This document shows, piece by piece, positions 16,587-25,268 of a DNA stretch of 64,000 nt. The DNA lies in contig JACAAY010000002.1 in NCBI GenBank assembly GCA_013377095.1, forward strand, positions 1 through 64,000, given 5' to 3'. Each line of letters begins with the position of its first letter. The stretch's first letter is position 1. Below the pieces are notes generated by a model. It made no database searches. It was given only the letters and a program-made list of their open reading frames with translations, and was not told where the DNA came from. The DNA is from Desulfuromonadales bacterium (GTDB taxonomy: Bacteria > Desulfobacterota > Desulfuromonadia > Geobacterales > Pseudopelobacteraceae). A program made the translations under genes and the position numbers.

Positions 16587-16591
16587 GCGCA

Positions 16592-18319
16592 ATGATAAGC
16601 AATGTGTACATAAATGGCCGGCCGGTTGCAATCGAGGGAGAGCGAAATCTGCTTGAACTGATTCGCAAGACAGGCATCGAGTTGCCGACATTCTGCTACC
16701 ATTCGGACCTGAGTGTCTATGGCGCCTGCCGCCTCTGCCTGGTTGACATTGAAGGACGCGGTATCGTCAGCTCCTGCTCCACCCCCCCTGAAGAGGGGAT
16801 GAAGATTACAACCCATACCGAGGAAATCCGTGAAATCCGTAAAATAGCGATTGAACTGTTCCTGGCAAATCATGACAGCAATTGCCCGACATGCCTTAAA
16901 AGCGATGACTGTCAGCTGCAGAATCTTGCACGTCGCCTGGGGGTTGATACGGTTCGTTTTCAGTCGGTATTCGTCAGAAAGCCGATTGACGATTCTTCGC
17001 CGTCCATCGTACGCGACCCGAACAAATGCGTGCTGTGCGGCGACTGTGCGCGCATGTGTTCAGAGATACAGGGGGTTGGTGCGATTGACTTTGCCTATCG
17101 TGGCCACAATGCCGCAGTAGTGCCTGCATTCGGAAAAAAAATTGGAGAGGTCGAGTGCGTCAACTGCGGCCAGTGCACTATCGTCTGCCCAACCGGCTCA
17201 CTCTGTTTGAAACCCGAGATGGAAGAAGTGTGGAAGTCCCTCACCGACAGGGAAACATACACCGTGGCGGCAATTGCACCAGCCGTGCGGGTCGCCATAG
17301 GTGAACTGTTCGGTATGGAAGCGGGAACGGTCTCAACGGGACAGATGCTTGCCGCACTCAAGCTGCTCGGTTTTGATCAGGTTTACGACGCATCGTTTGC
17401 AGCCGATCTGACCATCATTGAAGAGTGCACCGAGTTTCTGGAACGAAAGAGCAGCGGTCTGAAGCTGCCGCACTTCACTTCATGCTGTCCGGCCTGGGTC
17501 AAATACGTCGAACATTTTTACCCACAGCTACTTGAAAATCTCTCCACCTGCAAGTCACCGCTGCAAATGTTCGGCGCGCTGTTGAAAGATCGCCTCCCGC
17601 AGATGATGAACATTGAAAAGAAAAACGTGAAGGTCATATCCATCACGCCCTGCACTGCCAAGAAGTTTGAGGCGAAGCGGCCCGAGTTTATGCATGACGA
17701 TATTCCGGATGTGGATCACGTTATTACAACCATAGAACTGGGCAGAATGATCAAAGCCGCAGGCATTCAGTTCAATGATTTGTCACCCGAATCTTTTGAT
17801 ATGCCATTCGGTTTCTCGACCAGTGCTGGTGTGATATTCGGTAATTCCGGCGGAGTGACCGAGGCAGCTCTCCGCTTTACACTTGAGAAGCTCAGCGGAA
17901 AACTGTTGGCAAAACCGGATTTTGTGGAGGTGCGGGGAGAATCCGGCATCCGCGAGGCGTCATTCCAAATTGGCGAAACCAAACTCAGGTTTGCCATTGT
18001 CCACGGTCTGAAAAACGCAAAGACGCTTATCGACAAAATAGCAGCCGGTAAGTGCGAGTATGACTTTATTGAAGTGATGGCCTGTCCCCAGGGGTGTATC
18101 AACGGTGGAGGCCAGCCGATAAATCACGTCCACAACTACAAACAACTGCGCACCAAAGGCCTGTTCACGGCGGGCAAAATGTTCCACCTGCACAAACCGC
18201 AGGATAACATCATGATCACCGAATGCTATCAACAGCACCTGGGCGCAGTCGGGGGGGCCAAGGCCCGACAGCTCTTTCACACGAGCTACCGAAACCGGCG
18301 TTTGAAAAAAGATGAATAA
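16592..18319 (+). CDS. [FeFe]-hydrogenase catalytic subunit (HydA/HndD type)
   Basis: This 575-residue cytoplasmic subunit carries an N-terminal [2Fe-2S] domain (C35, C46, C49, C62), the His-Cys3 [4Fe-4S] motif (H94, C98, C101, C107) and two [4Fe-4S] sites (C146-C156 and C189-C199). The H-cluster domain has L1 TSCCPAW (296-302), L2 TPCTAKKFE (352-360) and L3 EVMACPQGC (494-502), followed by the small-subunit-like tail ending HTSY. L2 normally begins MPC and L3 normally reads MACPGGC, so Thr352 and Gln500 are departures. The proton-path residues Glu278, Ser322 and Cys298 are present. GGGAGGTAGGCGCA precedes ATG. No HydEFG maturases lie in the window, so they must be elsewhere. Confidence 0.96.
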   Translation: MISNVYINGRPVAIEGERNLLELIRKTGIELPTFCYHSDLSVYGACRLCLVDIEGRGIVSSCSTPPEEGMKITTHTEEIREIRKIAIELFLANHDSNCPTCLKSDDCQLQNLARRLGVDTVRFQSVFVRKPIDDSSPSIVRDPNKCVLCGDCARMCSEIQGVGAIDFAYRGHNAAVVPAFGKKIGEVECVNCGQCTIVCPTGSLCLKPEMEEVWKSLTDRETYTVAAIAPAVRVAIGELFGMEAGTVSTGQMLAALKLLGFDQVYDASFAADLTIIEECTEFLERKSSGLKLPHFTSCCPAWVKYVEHFYPQLLENLSTCKSPLQMFGALLKDRLPQMMNIEKKNVKVISITPCTAKKFEAKRPEFMHDDIPDVDHVITTIELGRMIKAAGIQFNDLSPESFDMPFGFSTSAGVIFGNSGGVTEAALRFTLEKLSGKLLAKPDFVEVRGESGIREASFQIGETKLRFAIVHGLKNAKTLIDKIAAGKCEYDFIEVMACPQGCINGGGQPINHVHNYKQLRTKGLFTAGKMFHLHKPQDNIMITECYQQHLGAVGGAKARQLFHTSYRNRRLKKDE

Positions 18320-18514
18320 CGATGCCTCTCCTTCACCATAAAAATCCTACCACTCACAAGTCCCTGCCACATTCCACAAACAGTGTGTTGTTTTCATTCT
18401 CCTGGACGGTTTAGCATATAAACCATAGGAGCCAAATACAAATTAGGGACATCAGGTGCGCTTGGGATGGTGTTGTATGCCATTACCAGGGCAGGTGATC
18501 CGGCGGGGTGTGTT

Positions 18515-18793
18515 ATGAGTAACCAGCGAGGTAATTTCATCAGCATGGATAACCACATTGGGCAACTAAATGACACTGCCATGCCCCGTGTCAACAGAAT
18601 GACTCCTTATATGTTGCTGGTTATGGTTTCCATGAGCATGGTGGGAATCTACATCGGATATCAAATTTCCCATAACGTTCTCGTTTCTTTCTTGTTTGGC
18701 GGAGTATTCGGGCGTATCGGGATGTGGGTGGGCATGATCAGTTACAGTCTTGTGGCAGGGGTAGAGGACTTTCTCCAGAATATTTTCAGTTAG
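18515..18793 (+). CDS. Small membrane protein of unknown function
   Basis: The protein is about 92 residues when started at ATG 18515 (GGCGGGG upstream); an earlier in-frame ATG at 18467 and a later one at 18545 are possible. It has two hydrophobic stretches (MLLVMVSMSMVGIYIGY and VSFLFGGVFGRIGMWVGMISYSLVAG), so it probably spans the membrane twice. No family is recognised. A strong terminator follows at 18815. It stands alone between the hydrogenase operon and an HTH gene. Confidence 0.5.
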   Translation: MSNQRGNFISMDNHIGQLNDTAMPRVNRMTPYMLLVMVSMSMVGIYIGYQISHNVLVSFLFGGVFGRIGMWVGMISYSLVAGVEDFLQNIFS

Positions 18794-18814
18794 TTCTGTG
18801 ATCTCTCTGTCTCA

Positions 18815-18851
18815 TTCCGGGTTGACGGGTACGCAACCCGGAATATATTTT
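18815..18851 (+). terminator. Intrinsic terminator after the small membrane protein
   Basis: TTCCGGGTTG (18815-18824) pairs perfectly with CAACCCGGAA (18834-18843) around a nine-base loop, followed by TATATTTTT. Confidence 0.8.
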
Positions 18852-18890
18852 TACGGGTAGTTACTGTTCGAATAATGAGGGTAAGAGTAA

Positions 18891-19172
18891 ATGAATGCAC
18901 AATTTGAAAGATTAATACATGAAGCCCTGCCGACAGGCAAAAGATCTCTGACGTTTACACTGGCAGTATCTGTCAAGCGGGTCGTGTCAGACCAGATCGA
19001 ACAGGAGATGTGCAAAACCCAGCTCACAAAAAATATCCTTGCCCACAGGATGGGAACGAGTCGCGCTGCTGTAAACAGACTGCTTGACCCGGAAAATACC
19101 TCGATTACGTTAAATACCCTTGAAAAGGTGGCGCTCGCACTCAACAAACGCCTGAAAGTTGAACTGGCATAA
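18891..19172 (+). CDS. XRE/HigA-like helix-turn-helix protein
   Basis: This 93-residue protein has a C-terminal Cro/XRE helix-turn-helix: ILAHRMGTSRAAVNRLLDPENTSITLNTLEKVALALNKRLKVEL (about 48-92), the form seen in HigA antitoxins and small phage-like repressors. The N-terminal half is charged and lacks a known domain. AGGGTAAGAG lies before the ATG. No toxin gene is adjacent, so a toxin-antitoxin role is not supported. Confidence 0.8.
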   Translation: MNAQFERLIHEALPTGKRSLTFTLAVSVKRVVSDQIEQEMCKTQLTKNILAHRMGTSRAAVNRLLDPENTSITLNTLEKVALALNKRLKVELA

Positions 19173-19258
19173 TCTCTTCCTATCTCGCAAGATTAATTCA
19201 AAATTTCCGAAAATACGCTTCCTTTAAATGCACTTGGTCTTTCAGCATAAGTGTATCG

Positions 19259-19298
19259 AAAAAGGCAAATGGCTTACAGAATATCCTGTAAGCCATTT
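19259..19298 (-). terminator. Intrinsic terminator of tRNA-Ala
   Basis: AAATGGCTTACAG and its exact complement form a 13-bp stem with a six-base loop at 19267-19298. On the minus strand a run of five T residues (19263-19259) follows four bases later, placing it just downstream of the tRNA 3' end. Confidence 0.85.
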
Positions 19299-19305
19299 CT
19301 CGTAT

Positions 19306-19381
19306 TGGTGGAGATGAAGAGGATCGAACTCTCGACCTCTGCCTTGCGAAGGCAGCGCTCTCCCAGCTGAGCTACATCCCC
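19306..19381 (-). tRNA. tRNA-Ala (anticodon CGC)
   Basis: Read on the minus strand, the 76-base sequence folds into a full cloverleaf. The acceptor stem is GGGGATG paired with CATCTCC, the anticodon stem CTGCC/GGCAG encloses the loop TTCGCAA (anticodon CGC, reading GCG alanine codons), the T-arm contains GTTCGATC, and CCA is encoded at the 3' end. A terminator follows. No integrase or attachment-site duplication is seen beside it. Confidence 0.95.
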
Positions 19382-19400
19382 GGGATTGTATTTCGTTGTA

Positions 19401-20774
19401 TTATGCTAGTGGCAACCTTACCCTGAAAACGGCTCCCTGGTCTTGATTTGCCGCTTCGATGGCGCCGTTGTGGTTCATGAGGATTCGTTTCACAATCGCC
19501 AGCCCCAAACCGGTTCCCTTGGGTTTTGTGGTGAAAAAGGGATCAAAAATTCTTTTCATCATGTCCGGGTGAATTCCTCCACCCGTGTCACGTATGCTAA
19601 CTATTACGGTTTCTTTGTCACGGACCGCTTTTTTTAGCGAAACGGTGAGGGTTCCACCACTTTCCATGGATTCAGAGGCGTTTAGAATCAGGTTGAGAAA
19701 GACCTGTTTGAGCTGGTGAGCGTCGCCCAGGACAGTCCAGGGGCCACCTTCAAACGAGGTTACCAGGCTGATGTTATTGTCGTCAAGGGGTGCGCTGCAG
19801 ATTTCGAAGCATTCTTTCAGAATCTCTTCCAGATCACAATGTGCGTAGTTGAAGCAGATCATCGGTTTGCTGGAAAAGGTTAAAATATCGGTCAGCATTT
19901 TTTCCAGGCGATCGACCTCTTTACTGATAGTGTCGGCATAGCGATGTTCACGGGAATTTGAAACGAGTGTTTTGAGCAGTCGCCGTGCAAATCCTCCGAT
20001 GGTGATGAGCGGGTTCTTTAATTCATGCGCCAGTTTGGCCGCCATTTCACCGACAGCAGCCAGGCGCTCGCCACGGACAAGCCGCTCCCGTGCATCACGC
20101 AGGTTGGAGTGAGCCTCCTCGATGCGGTTGTAAAGCATTGAGTTTTCAATAGCCATGGCAGCCTGGTTGGCAAGGAGCTGCAGGAAATGAAGATCGTCTA
20201 GGGTGATACGATTGCCGGAAAGGGGGTTGTCCACCGCAATCATGCCGAGATTCTTATCCCGTGACAGCAGCGGTACGGCAGCAAAGACCGTAACACCCAG
20301 ATTCCGAAGGGAATTGCAGGCCGGGCAATTGTCGTTGGACGCTTCATCTGTATGAAACAGGGAGTTGCGTGTCATGACACGGTTGATAATATCGCAGCTC
20401 CCATCGATATCGATTCGGGTGGCGCGTATACGGTTACAGAATTCGGTGGCACGTTGGCGGGAGATGACTTCGTCACTGATGTCCCAGCGGCTGCTGAGGG
20501 GGTTTGCGCTACTGCCGACGACAATCAGGTTTTCTGAGGTTCCGTTGGTTACACCGAGCATTCCTTGCAGGGTATGGGATTTTTCATTGTGCAGAAAGAG
20601 CATGGCCCTTTCGAAGAGCGGGGAGCTGCCGGATGTCAGTGCGGTCAGGATGAGATGGGTCAGTTTGTTGAGGCGTATGGTGGATAACAGGGTAGTGCTG
20701 AACTGATAGAGTAGCGCCAGTTCGGTGAGCTTCTTGTCGGTGGTGTTATGGCAGGGAGAGCTCTGGCCTTCCAT
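19401..20774 (-). CDS. GAF-domain sensor histidine kinase
   Basis: This 457-residue soluble kinase has an N-terminal GAF domain (about residues 20-200, including NCPACNSLRNLGVTVFAAVPLLSRDKNLGMIAVDN in part), a coiled linker, then the HisKA H-box AAKLAHELKNPLITIGG (about 240-255) and an HATPase with N-box LNLILNASESM, G1 DTGGGIH and G2 GTGLGLAIV. There are no membrane segments, so it senses a cytoplasmic signal. No receiver is encoded nearby on this strand. It follows dksA by 34 bases and probably shares its transcript. Confidence 0.93.
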   Translation of the reverse strand: MEGQSSPCHNTTDKKLTELALLYQFSTTLLSTIRLNKLTHLILTALTSGSSPLFERAMLFLHNEKSHTLQGMLGVTNGTSENLIVVGSSANPLSSRWDISDEVISRQRATEFCNRIRATRIDIDGSCDIINRVMTRNSLFHTDEASNDNCPACNSLRNLGVTVFAAVPLLSRDKNLGMIAVDNPLSGNRITLDDLHFLQLLANQAAMAIENSMLYNRIEEAHSNLRDARERLVRGERLAAVGEMAAKLAHELKNPLITIGGFARRLLKTLVSNSREHRYADTISKEVDRLEKMLTDILTFSSKPMICFNYAHCDLEEILKECFEICSAPLDDNNISLVTSFEGGPWTVLGDAHQLKQVFLNLILNASESMESGGTLTVSLKKAVRDKETVIVSIRDTGGGIHPDMMKRIFDPFFTTKPKGTGLGLAIVKRILMNHNGAIEAANQDQGAVFRVRLPLA

Positions 20775-20808
20775 GTACAGACCCGTTGTCGAGAGAAATA
20801 AGGAGTGG

Positions 20809-21165
20809 TTACGGCCGTCTTTCTTTTTGTTCTGCTTCCATCTTGCAATTTATACAGAGGGTTGTGACCGGCCGGACCTTGAGTCGTGCTTCGCTGATTT
20901 CATCGCCACACTCCTCGCAGATTCCGAATTCCCCCGTTTCGATTCTCGTGAGCGCTTCCTTGATTTTATTGATCAGTTTTCGCTCGCGATCGCGGATACG
21001 CAACTCGAAATTCCGGTCCGACTCCTGGGTGGCCCGATCAGTGGGGTCTGGAAAGTTGGATGCGTCAATATGCATCTCGTTTACCGTCTTGCCCGCCTCA
21101 TTCAGAAGTGACTTCATCTCTTCGGTCAGCATGCTTCTGAAAAACTCAAGTTTATCCTCTTCCAT
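20809..21165 (-). CDS. dksA: DksA/TraR-family zinc-finger transcription factor
   Basis: This 118-residue protein has the DksA layout: an N-terminal coiled-coil, the acidic tip region NFPDPTDRATQESDRNFELRIRDRERKLI, and the C4 zinc finger CEECG ... CINC near residues 83-107 (GICEECGDEI, LCINCK). Members bind the RNA polymerase secondary channel and work with ppGpp on stable-RNA and amino-acid promoters. The spacing of tip and finger fits true DksA rather than short TraR. It lies 75 bases downstream of radA. Genomes of this group usually have several DksA-like genes, so which paralogue this is cannot be told. Confidence 0.9.
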   Translation of the reverse strand: MEEDKLEFFRSMLTEEMKSLLNEAGKTVNEMHIDASNFPDPTDRATQESDRNFELRIRDRERKLINKIKEALTRIETGEFGICEECGDEISEARLKVRPVTTLCINCKMEAEQKERRP

Positions 21166-21239
21166 ACACTTCTCCTGATAGAATCTTAAATAAACAGATT
21201 CTAGAGATTACCTCTAGCCAAGTCCAGCAAAAAAATGAA

Positions 21240-22586
21240 TCACTGCATGAGCAGCTGCATCGCTTCGTCAACGGAGGCGACTCCTTCCAGTTTTATTTTT
21301 CCTTTCTTGAGGCGCCTCAGGTTGCCGGATGGGATGATACAGGTCTGGAAACCGAGTTTCTCTGCCTCGGCAATGCGTTGTTCCGGTTGCGTTATAGCCC
21401 GCACCTCACCGGCCAGTCCCACCTCACCCAAAACCACGGTCTGTGGTGCAATGCTTTTGTCCAGATGGCTGGAAGCCACCGCCATGATCATTGCCAGATC
21501 TGCCGCGGGTTCGTTGAGACGCACACCGCCAGCTGCATTGAGAAAAATATCCAGCCCCGCCAGATGTAGTCCGACTTTCTTTTCCAGCACAGCCACAAGC
21601 AGCGCCAGGCGATTGTGGTCTACGCCGATGGTGGTTCGGCGCGGAACGCCGAAAGAGGTCTGGGTAACCAGCGCCTGGAGTTCCACCAGCAAAGGTCGGC
21701 TTCCTTCCAGCGAAGCGGTCACCACCGAGCCGGAAGCGCCCAGGGGGCGCTCGGAGAGAAACAGCTCCGATGGGTTGTCAACACCGATCAACCCCTCCTG
21801 CTTCATCTCGAATACGCCGATTTCATTGGTTGAGCCAAAGCGGTTCTTGACCGCACGCAGGATACGGAAAGGATGGCTGCCATCCCCTTCGAAATACAGC
21901 ACCGTATCAACGATGTGCTCCAGCACTCGTGGACCGGCGATGGCACCGTCCTTGGTGACATGTCCAACAATAAAGATTGGTATACCAAGGCCCTTGGCCA
22001 GCAGCATCAGCTTGCCGGCCGACTCCCGTACCTGACTGACACTGCCGGGAGCCGATTCCAGAGTCGAGGTCCAGACGGTCTGGATGGAATCAACAACCAT
22101 GACGTTCGGCTTGATGGACGTGGCATGGGCGATAATCGCTTCCAGCGAGTTTTCTGCCAATATCAGCAGCTTTTTATGTGACGCTCCAAGGCGCTCACCC
22201 CTCAGGCGTGTTTGGGAGGCGGATTCCTCTCCGGATACGTACAGAACCTGACCGGCGGTTCCGGCCAGATTATGCATGGCTTGTAATAGCAGGGTTGATT
22301 TTCCGATACCAGGGTCGCCGCCGATCAGCACCAGTGAACCGGGCACGATTCCGCCACCCAGCACCCGGTCAAGTTCCCCGATGGATGATCTGATTCTGGT
22401 TTCCGACTGGGCGGGCACATCACAGATCGGTATCGGTTTCGAACGCTCACCACTGGATAAACCCTGCTTTGGGGACGATGTTTCCTCAGTCATGCTGTTC
22501 CAAGAACCGCAATCGGGACATTTACCCAGCCATTTTGGTGATTGGCTGCCACAATTCTGACAGGTAAAAACGGTTTTCAGCTTCAC
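21240..22586 (-). CDS. radA: DNA repair protein RadA/Sms
   Basis: This 448-residue protein has all RadA hallmarks: the N-terminal C4 zinc finger CQNC...CPDC, Walker A GGDPGIGKSTL, the RadA-specific KNRFGSTNEIGVF motif, and a C-terminal Lon-protease-like domain with a serine not used for proteolysis. It promotes branch migration during recombinational repair. The start is the GTG at 22586, with GAAGGAGC just upstream; it puts the zinc finger near residue 8 as in other RadA proteins. The frame is open further upstream but does not look coding. Confidence 0.96.
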   Translation of the reverse strand: MKLKTVFTCQNCGSQSPKWLGKCPDCGSWNSMTEETSSPKQGLSSGERSKPIPICDVPAQSETRIRSSIGELDRVLGGGIVPGSLVLIGGDPGIGKSTLLLQAMHNLAGTAGQVLYVSGEESASQTRLRGERLGASHKKLLILAENSLEAIIAHATSIKPNVMVVDSIQTVWTSTLESAPGSVSQVRESAGKLMLLAKGLGIPIFIVGHVTKDGAIAGPRVLEHIVDTVLYFEGDGSHPFRILRAVKNRFGSTNEIGVFEMKQEGLIGVDNPSELFLSERPLGASGSVVTASLEGSRPLLVELQALVTQTSFGVPRRTTIGVDHNRLALLVAVLEKKVGLHLAGLDIFLNAAGGVRLNEPAADLAMIMAVASSHLDKSIAPQTVVLGEVGLAGEVRAITQPEQRIAEAEKLGFQTCIIPSGNLRRLKKGKIKLEGVASVDEAMQLLMQ

Positions 22587-22934
22587 GCATGCTCCTTCAA
22601 AGATGCGGCTGGAGGGATGATTTCTTTCAGTACCGGTGGACTCGGGGTGTTCAATCCTAGTCCGATTGCCCTGAATATGCCAGTAATTGATTGTGACATC
22701 ATGTGTGCAGTGGGCGTGGACTTCCAGCGTACGACTGACTTCCTGACCGATCCCGAATGACGAGTGTTCTGATTTCCCGTTAAGGCGCATATCGTTGCAA
22801 CTCAACGATGGAAAAACAAAACGACTGGTGGTACTGTTGCAAAATTTTACTACACGTTTTCTTTGGCAGTGTTGTTAGGGAAAATGGTTCCGCACGTAGC
22901 AATCATAACAAACTCAATGCGTTAAAGGAGCTGA
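22587..22934. other. Divergent intergenic region, radA/mtgA
   Basis: This 348-base gap separates the divergent radA and mtgA genes and should hold both promoters. I see no gene, repeat or recognisable RNA in it. The mtgA Shine-Dalgarno AAAGGAG lies at its right end. Confidence 0.5.
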
Positions 22935-23885
22935 ATGGTGAGACTGCTTTTCAGGCTGCCGTTGCTGGCGGTGGGCGCCTATCTGTTGTATGTCGTCATT
23001 TCCCTGTTGATGCTAACGCCGGTGGCTGACCTGGCGAACCGGAAATACACCACGACTATCCAAGTTAAAGACTGGCAGGGTGAGTATCATCCCTTTGTGG
23101 TCGGCCCCAAAAACCGATACTGGACCTCCTCCGCTCAGATACCTCCTGAGATGAAGTGGGCCGTGATCCTGGCGGAGGACAGCAATTTTTATAAGCACGA
23201 AGGTTTTGATGTCAAGGCCATTAAGTTGGCAATCAAATACGACCTGGAAAAGAAGAGTTTTGCCCGGGGCGCCTCCACCATTACCCAGCAGGTGGCCAAG
23301 AATCTGTTTCTCTCCCGTGAGAAGACCGTAACCCGTAAGGTCATGGAACTTTATCTGGCCTGGCGCATGGAGCAGGAACTGACCAAGGGGCGCATCATAG
23401 AACTGTATCTGAACGTGGTCGAACTGGGGCCGATGGTCTACGGCATCGGTCACGGCGCCCGCTACTATTTCGGAAAGCCCGCCTCGGCCCTCACTCCCCG
23501 CGAGTGCGCCTTTCTGGCCGCCATGCTTCCCGGTCCCCGTCTGGCATACAACCCCTACAAAAACCTGCGGCGGGTGCTGAAACGCTCCGATATGATTGTT
23601 AAGCTCATGCGCCAAAAAGGGGTTCTGGACGAGGGGGAGTTCCGGTCGGCCCTGGCGGAACAGCCCAATGTTGCCGGCATGCAGCGCAAGGTGGATCAGA
23701 ACATCGCTCAACCACCGGTGTTCAGTTCGCCGTCGTCGGCTAGAAAGGAGGGGGGGGAGCCGTCTCTGCAGGAAATGCCGGAACAACCGACCGACCAGGG
23801 CAAGGAGGGCACGGGAACACAGACACTTTCTCCTGAGGAAACGGAACGATCCTTGCCTGTGCATGAAGGAGCGCAGAGCAGGTAG
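22935..23885 (+). CDS. mtgA: Monofunctional peptidoglycan glycosyltransferase
   Basis: This 316-residue protein has one N-terminal membrane anchor (LLFRLPLLAVGAYLLYVVISLLML in part) and a GT51 transglycosylase domain with EDSNFYKHEGFD (catalytic Glu), RGASTITQQVAKNLFLS, RKVMELYLAWRMEQ and IIELYLNVVELG. It polymerises lipid II into glycan strands in the periplasm without a transpeptidase domain. The final 80 residues are low-complexity and rich in Pro, Glu and Gln, an extension that most MtgA proteins of about 240 residues lack. Confidence 0.95.
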   Translation: MVRLLFRLPLLAVGAYLLYVVISLLMLTPVADLANRKYTTTIQVKDWQGEYHPFVVGPKNRYWTSSAQIPPEMKWAVILAEDSNFYKHEGFDVKAIKLAIKYDLEKKSFARGASTITQQVAKNLFLSREKTVTRKVMELYLAWRMEQELTKGRIIELYLNVVELGPMVYGIGHGARYYFGKPASALTPRECAFLAAMLPGPRLAYNPYKNLRRVLKRSDMIVKLMRQKGVLDEGEFRSALAEQPNVAGMQRKVDQNIAQPPVFSSPSSARKEGGEPSLQEMPEQPTDQGKEGTGTQTLSPEETERSLPVHEGAQSR

Positions 23886-23939
23886 GCTGGATACGCTATC
23901 GCGCCAGAGCAGATGCTACGGGGAAACCTGACTTTAAAA

Positions 23940-23968
23940 TTGACCCGTCGGAGTGTATTCAGTATCAT
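23940..23968 (+). promoter_or_regulatory. Probable sigma-70 promoter of rlmN
   Basis: TTGACC at 23940-23945 and TATCAT at 23963-23968 have a 17-base spacer. It would give a leader of roughly 120 bases before the rlmN start. Confidence 0.5.
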
Positions 23969-24095
23969 CACGTATGATAACTCATTAAACGCGTAACCTT
24001 CAGATGCGTAACACTTCCTGTACGTTCATGACAATTTTCACGTAGAATCAGAACCCGCCGGACTGTCATCGCAGCCAAAACAGGAGCATTCCCGC

Positions 24096-25223
24096 ATGAC
24101 TGTAAAAACCGATCTGAAAAACCTGACCCTTCCGGCCCTGGAGCAATTTCTGCAGGGGCAGGGCAAGGAACGTTTTCGCGCCATTCAGGTTTTCAAATGG
24201 ATCTTCCAGAAGGACGCGTGCACGTTCGATGAAATGACCAATATTTCTAAAGAGTTACGCAGGGAGTTGACCGATACAGCTGTTATCAGCAATCTGGAAG
24301 CGGAGGCCGTGGAGGAAGGCAGCGATGGGACCCGCAAATACCTCTTTAAACTGGCAGATGGCAATGGTATCGAATCGGTGCTGATACCGATTGAGGGGCG
24401 CAATACACTGTGCATCTCGTCCCAGGCAGGTTGTGCCATGGGCTGTGAGTTCTGCCTGACCGGGACTTTCAAGCTGACCCGCAACCTGACCACCGCCGAG
24501 ATCGTTAACCAGATCATGGCCGTCAAACGGGATCTTGTCAGAAATCCACCAACCCTTCCTGCAAGCGCGGGTGAAAGTCTGGTTAATAATTTCGATGATG
24601 ATGACGACAGTGACGAGCATCCACCATCACCGGCAGATATACGTAATATCGTCATGATGGGCATGGGTGAACCGTTGCACAATCTTGACAACGTCATTCC
24701 GGCCATCCGGATCATGATCGACGGTAACGGCCTGCAGCTCTCCAACCGCAGGGTAACGGTCTCAACGTGTGGACTTGTGCCCGAGATGGAGCGACTGGGC
24801 CGCGAGATCCCGAACGTCAATCTGGCGGTGTCGCTGAATGCCACCACCGACGAACTGCGTGACAGGATCATGCCGGTCAACCGTCGTTATCCGATCAAGG
24901 AACTGCTCAGGGCCTGTCGGGAGTTCCCGCTTCCCGGCCGGCGCAAGGTAACCTTTGAATACGTTATGCTGGGAGGCCTGAATGACTCCCTGGATGACGC
25001 CAAACGGCTGCTGCGGCTGATTAGTGATATCCCCAACAAGGTCAACCTGATTCCCTTCAACGAATTCAAGGGATGCGGGTTCAGGGCGCCGACCCGTACG
25101 GCGATAGATGCTTTTCACAAATATCTGATCGACCGGCACGTGACGGTCATTACCCGCGACAGCCGTGGCAGCGATATTTCCGCTGCCTGTGGTCAGCTGA
25201 AAGGGCGACATGTTGTAGATTAA
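24096..25223 (+). CDS. rlmN: Dual-specificity 23S rRNA A2503/tRNA A37 methyltransferase
   Basis: This 375-residue radical SAM methylase has the RlmN motif [11 protein letters not shown] (CxxxCxxC near residues 115-122), [23 protein letters not shown] and the C-terminal methyl-carrying cysteine region [10 protein letters not shown]. It methylates C2 of A2503 in 23S rRNA and A37 of some tRNAs. Between the helix AVKRDL and [11 protein letters not shown] sits an insertion of about 30 residues, including [12 protein letters not shown], not usual in the family. The catalytic parts are intact, so activity is expected. Confidence 0.96.
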   Translation: MTVKTDLKNLTLPALEQFLQGQGKERFRAIQVFKWIFQKDACTFDEMTNISKELRRELTDTAVISNLEAEAVEEGSDGTRKYLFKLADGNGIESVLIPIEGRNTLCISSQAGCAMGCEFCLTGTFKLTRNLTTAEIVNQIMAVKRDLVRNPPTLPASAGESLVNNFDDDDDSDEHPPSPADIRNIVMMGMGEPLHNLDNVIPAIRIMIDGNGLQLSNRRVTVSTCGLVPEMERLGREIPNVNLAVSLNATTDELRDRIMPVNRRYPIKELLRACREFPLPGRRKVTFEYVMLGGLNDSLDDAKRLLRLISDIPNKVNLIPFNEFKGCGFRAPTRTAIDAFHKYLIDRHVTVITRDSRGSDISAACGQLKGRHVVD

Positions 25224-25268
25224 GCTATGAAGCCTCATGTATTGAAATTGTGAACGGAGCGCCATGAC

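Noticed and set aside
16592-18319. Regulatory (sensory) rather than catalytic hydrogenase
   Set aside because: Although L2 and L3 vary, all cluster cysteines and the proton-path residues are present and the NuoE/NuoF partners are encoded next to it, so it is a catalytic trimeric enzyme.
18891-19172. Toxin-antitoxin module at the HTH gene
   Set aside because: The HTH resembles HigA, but neither neighbour is a toxin: one side is a membrane protein behind a terminator and the other a tRNA.
19306-19381. tRNA-Ala as an integration site for a mobile element
   Set aside because: No integrase, no repeated tRNA 3' end and no phage-like genes are seen beside it.
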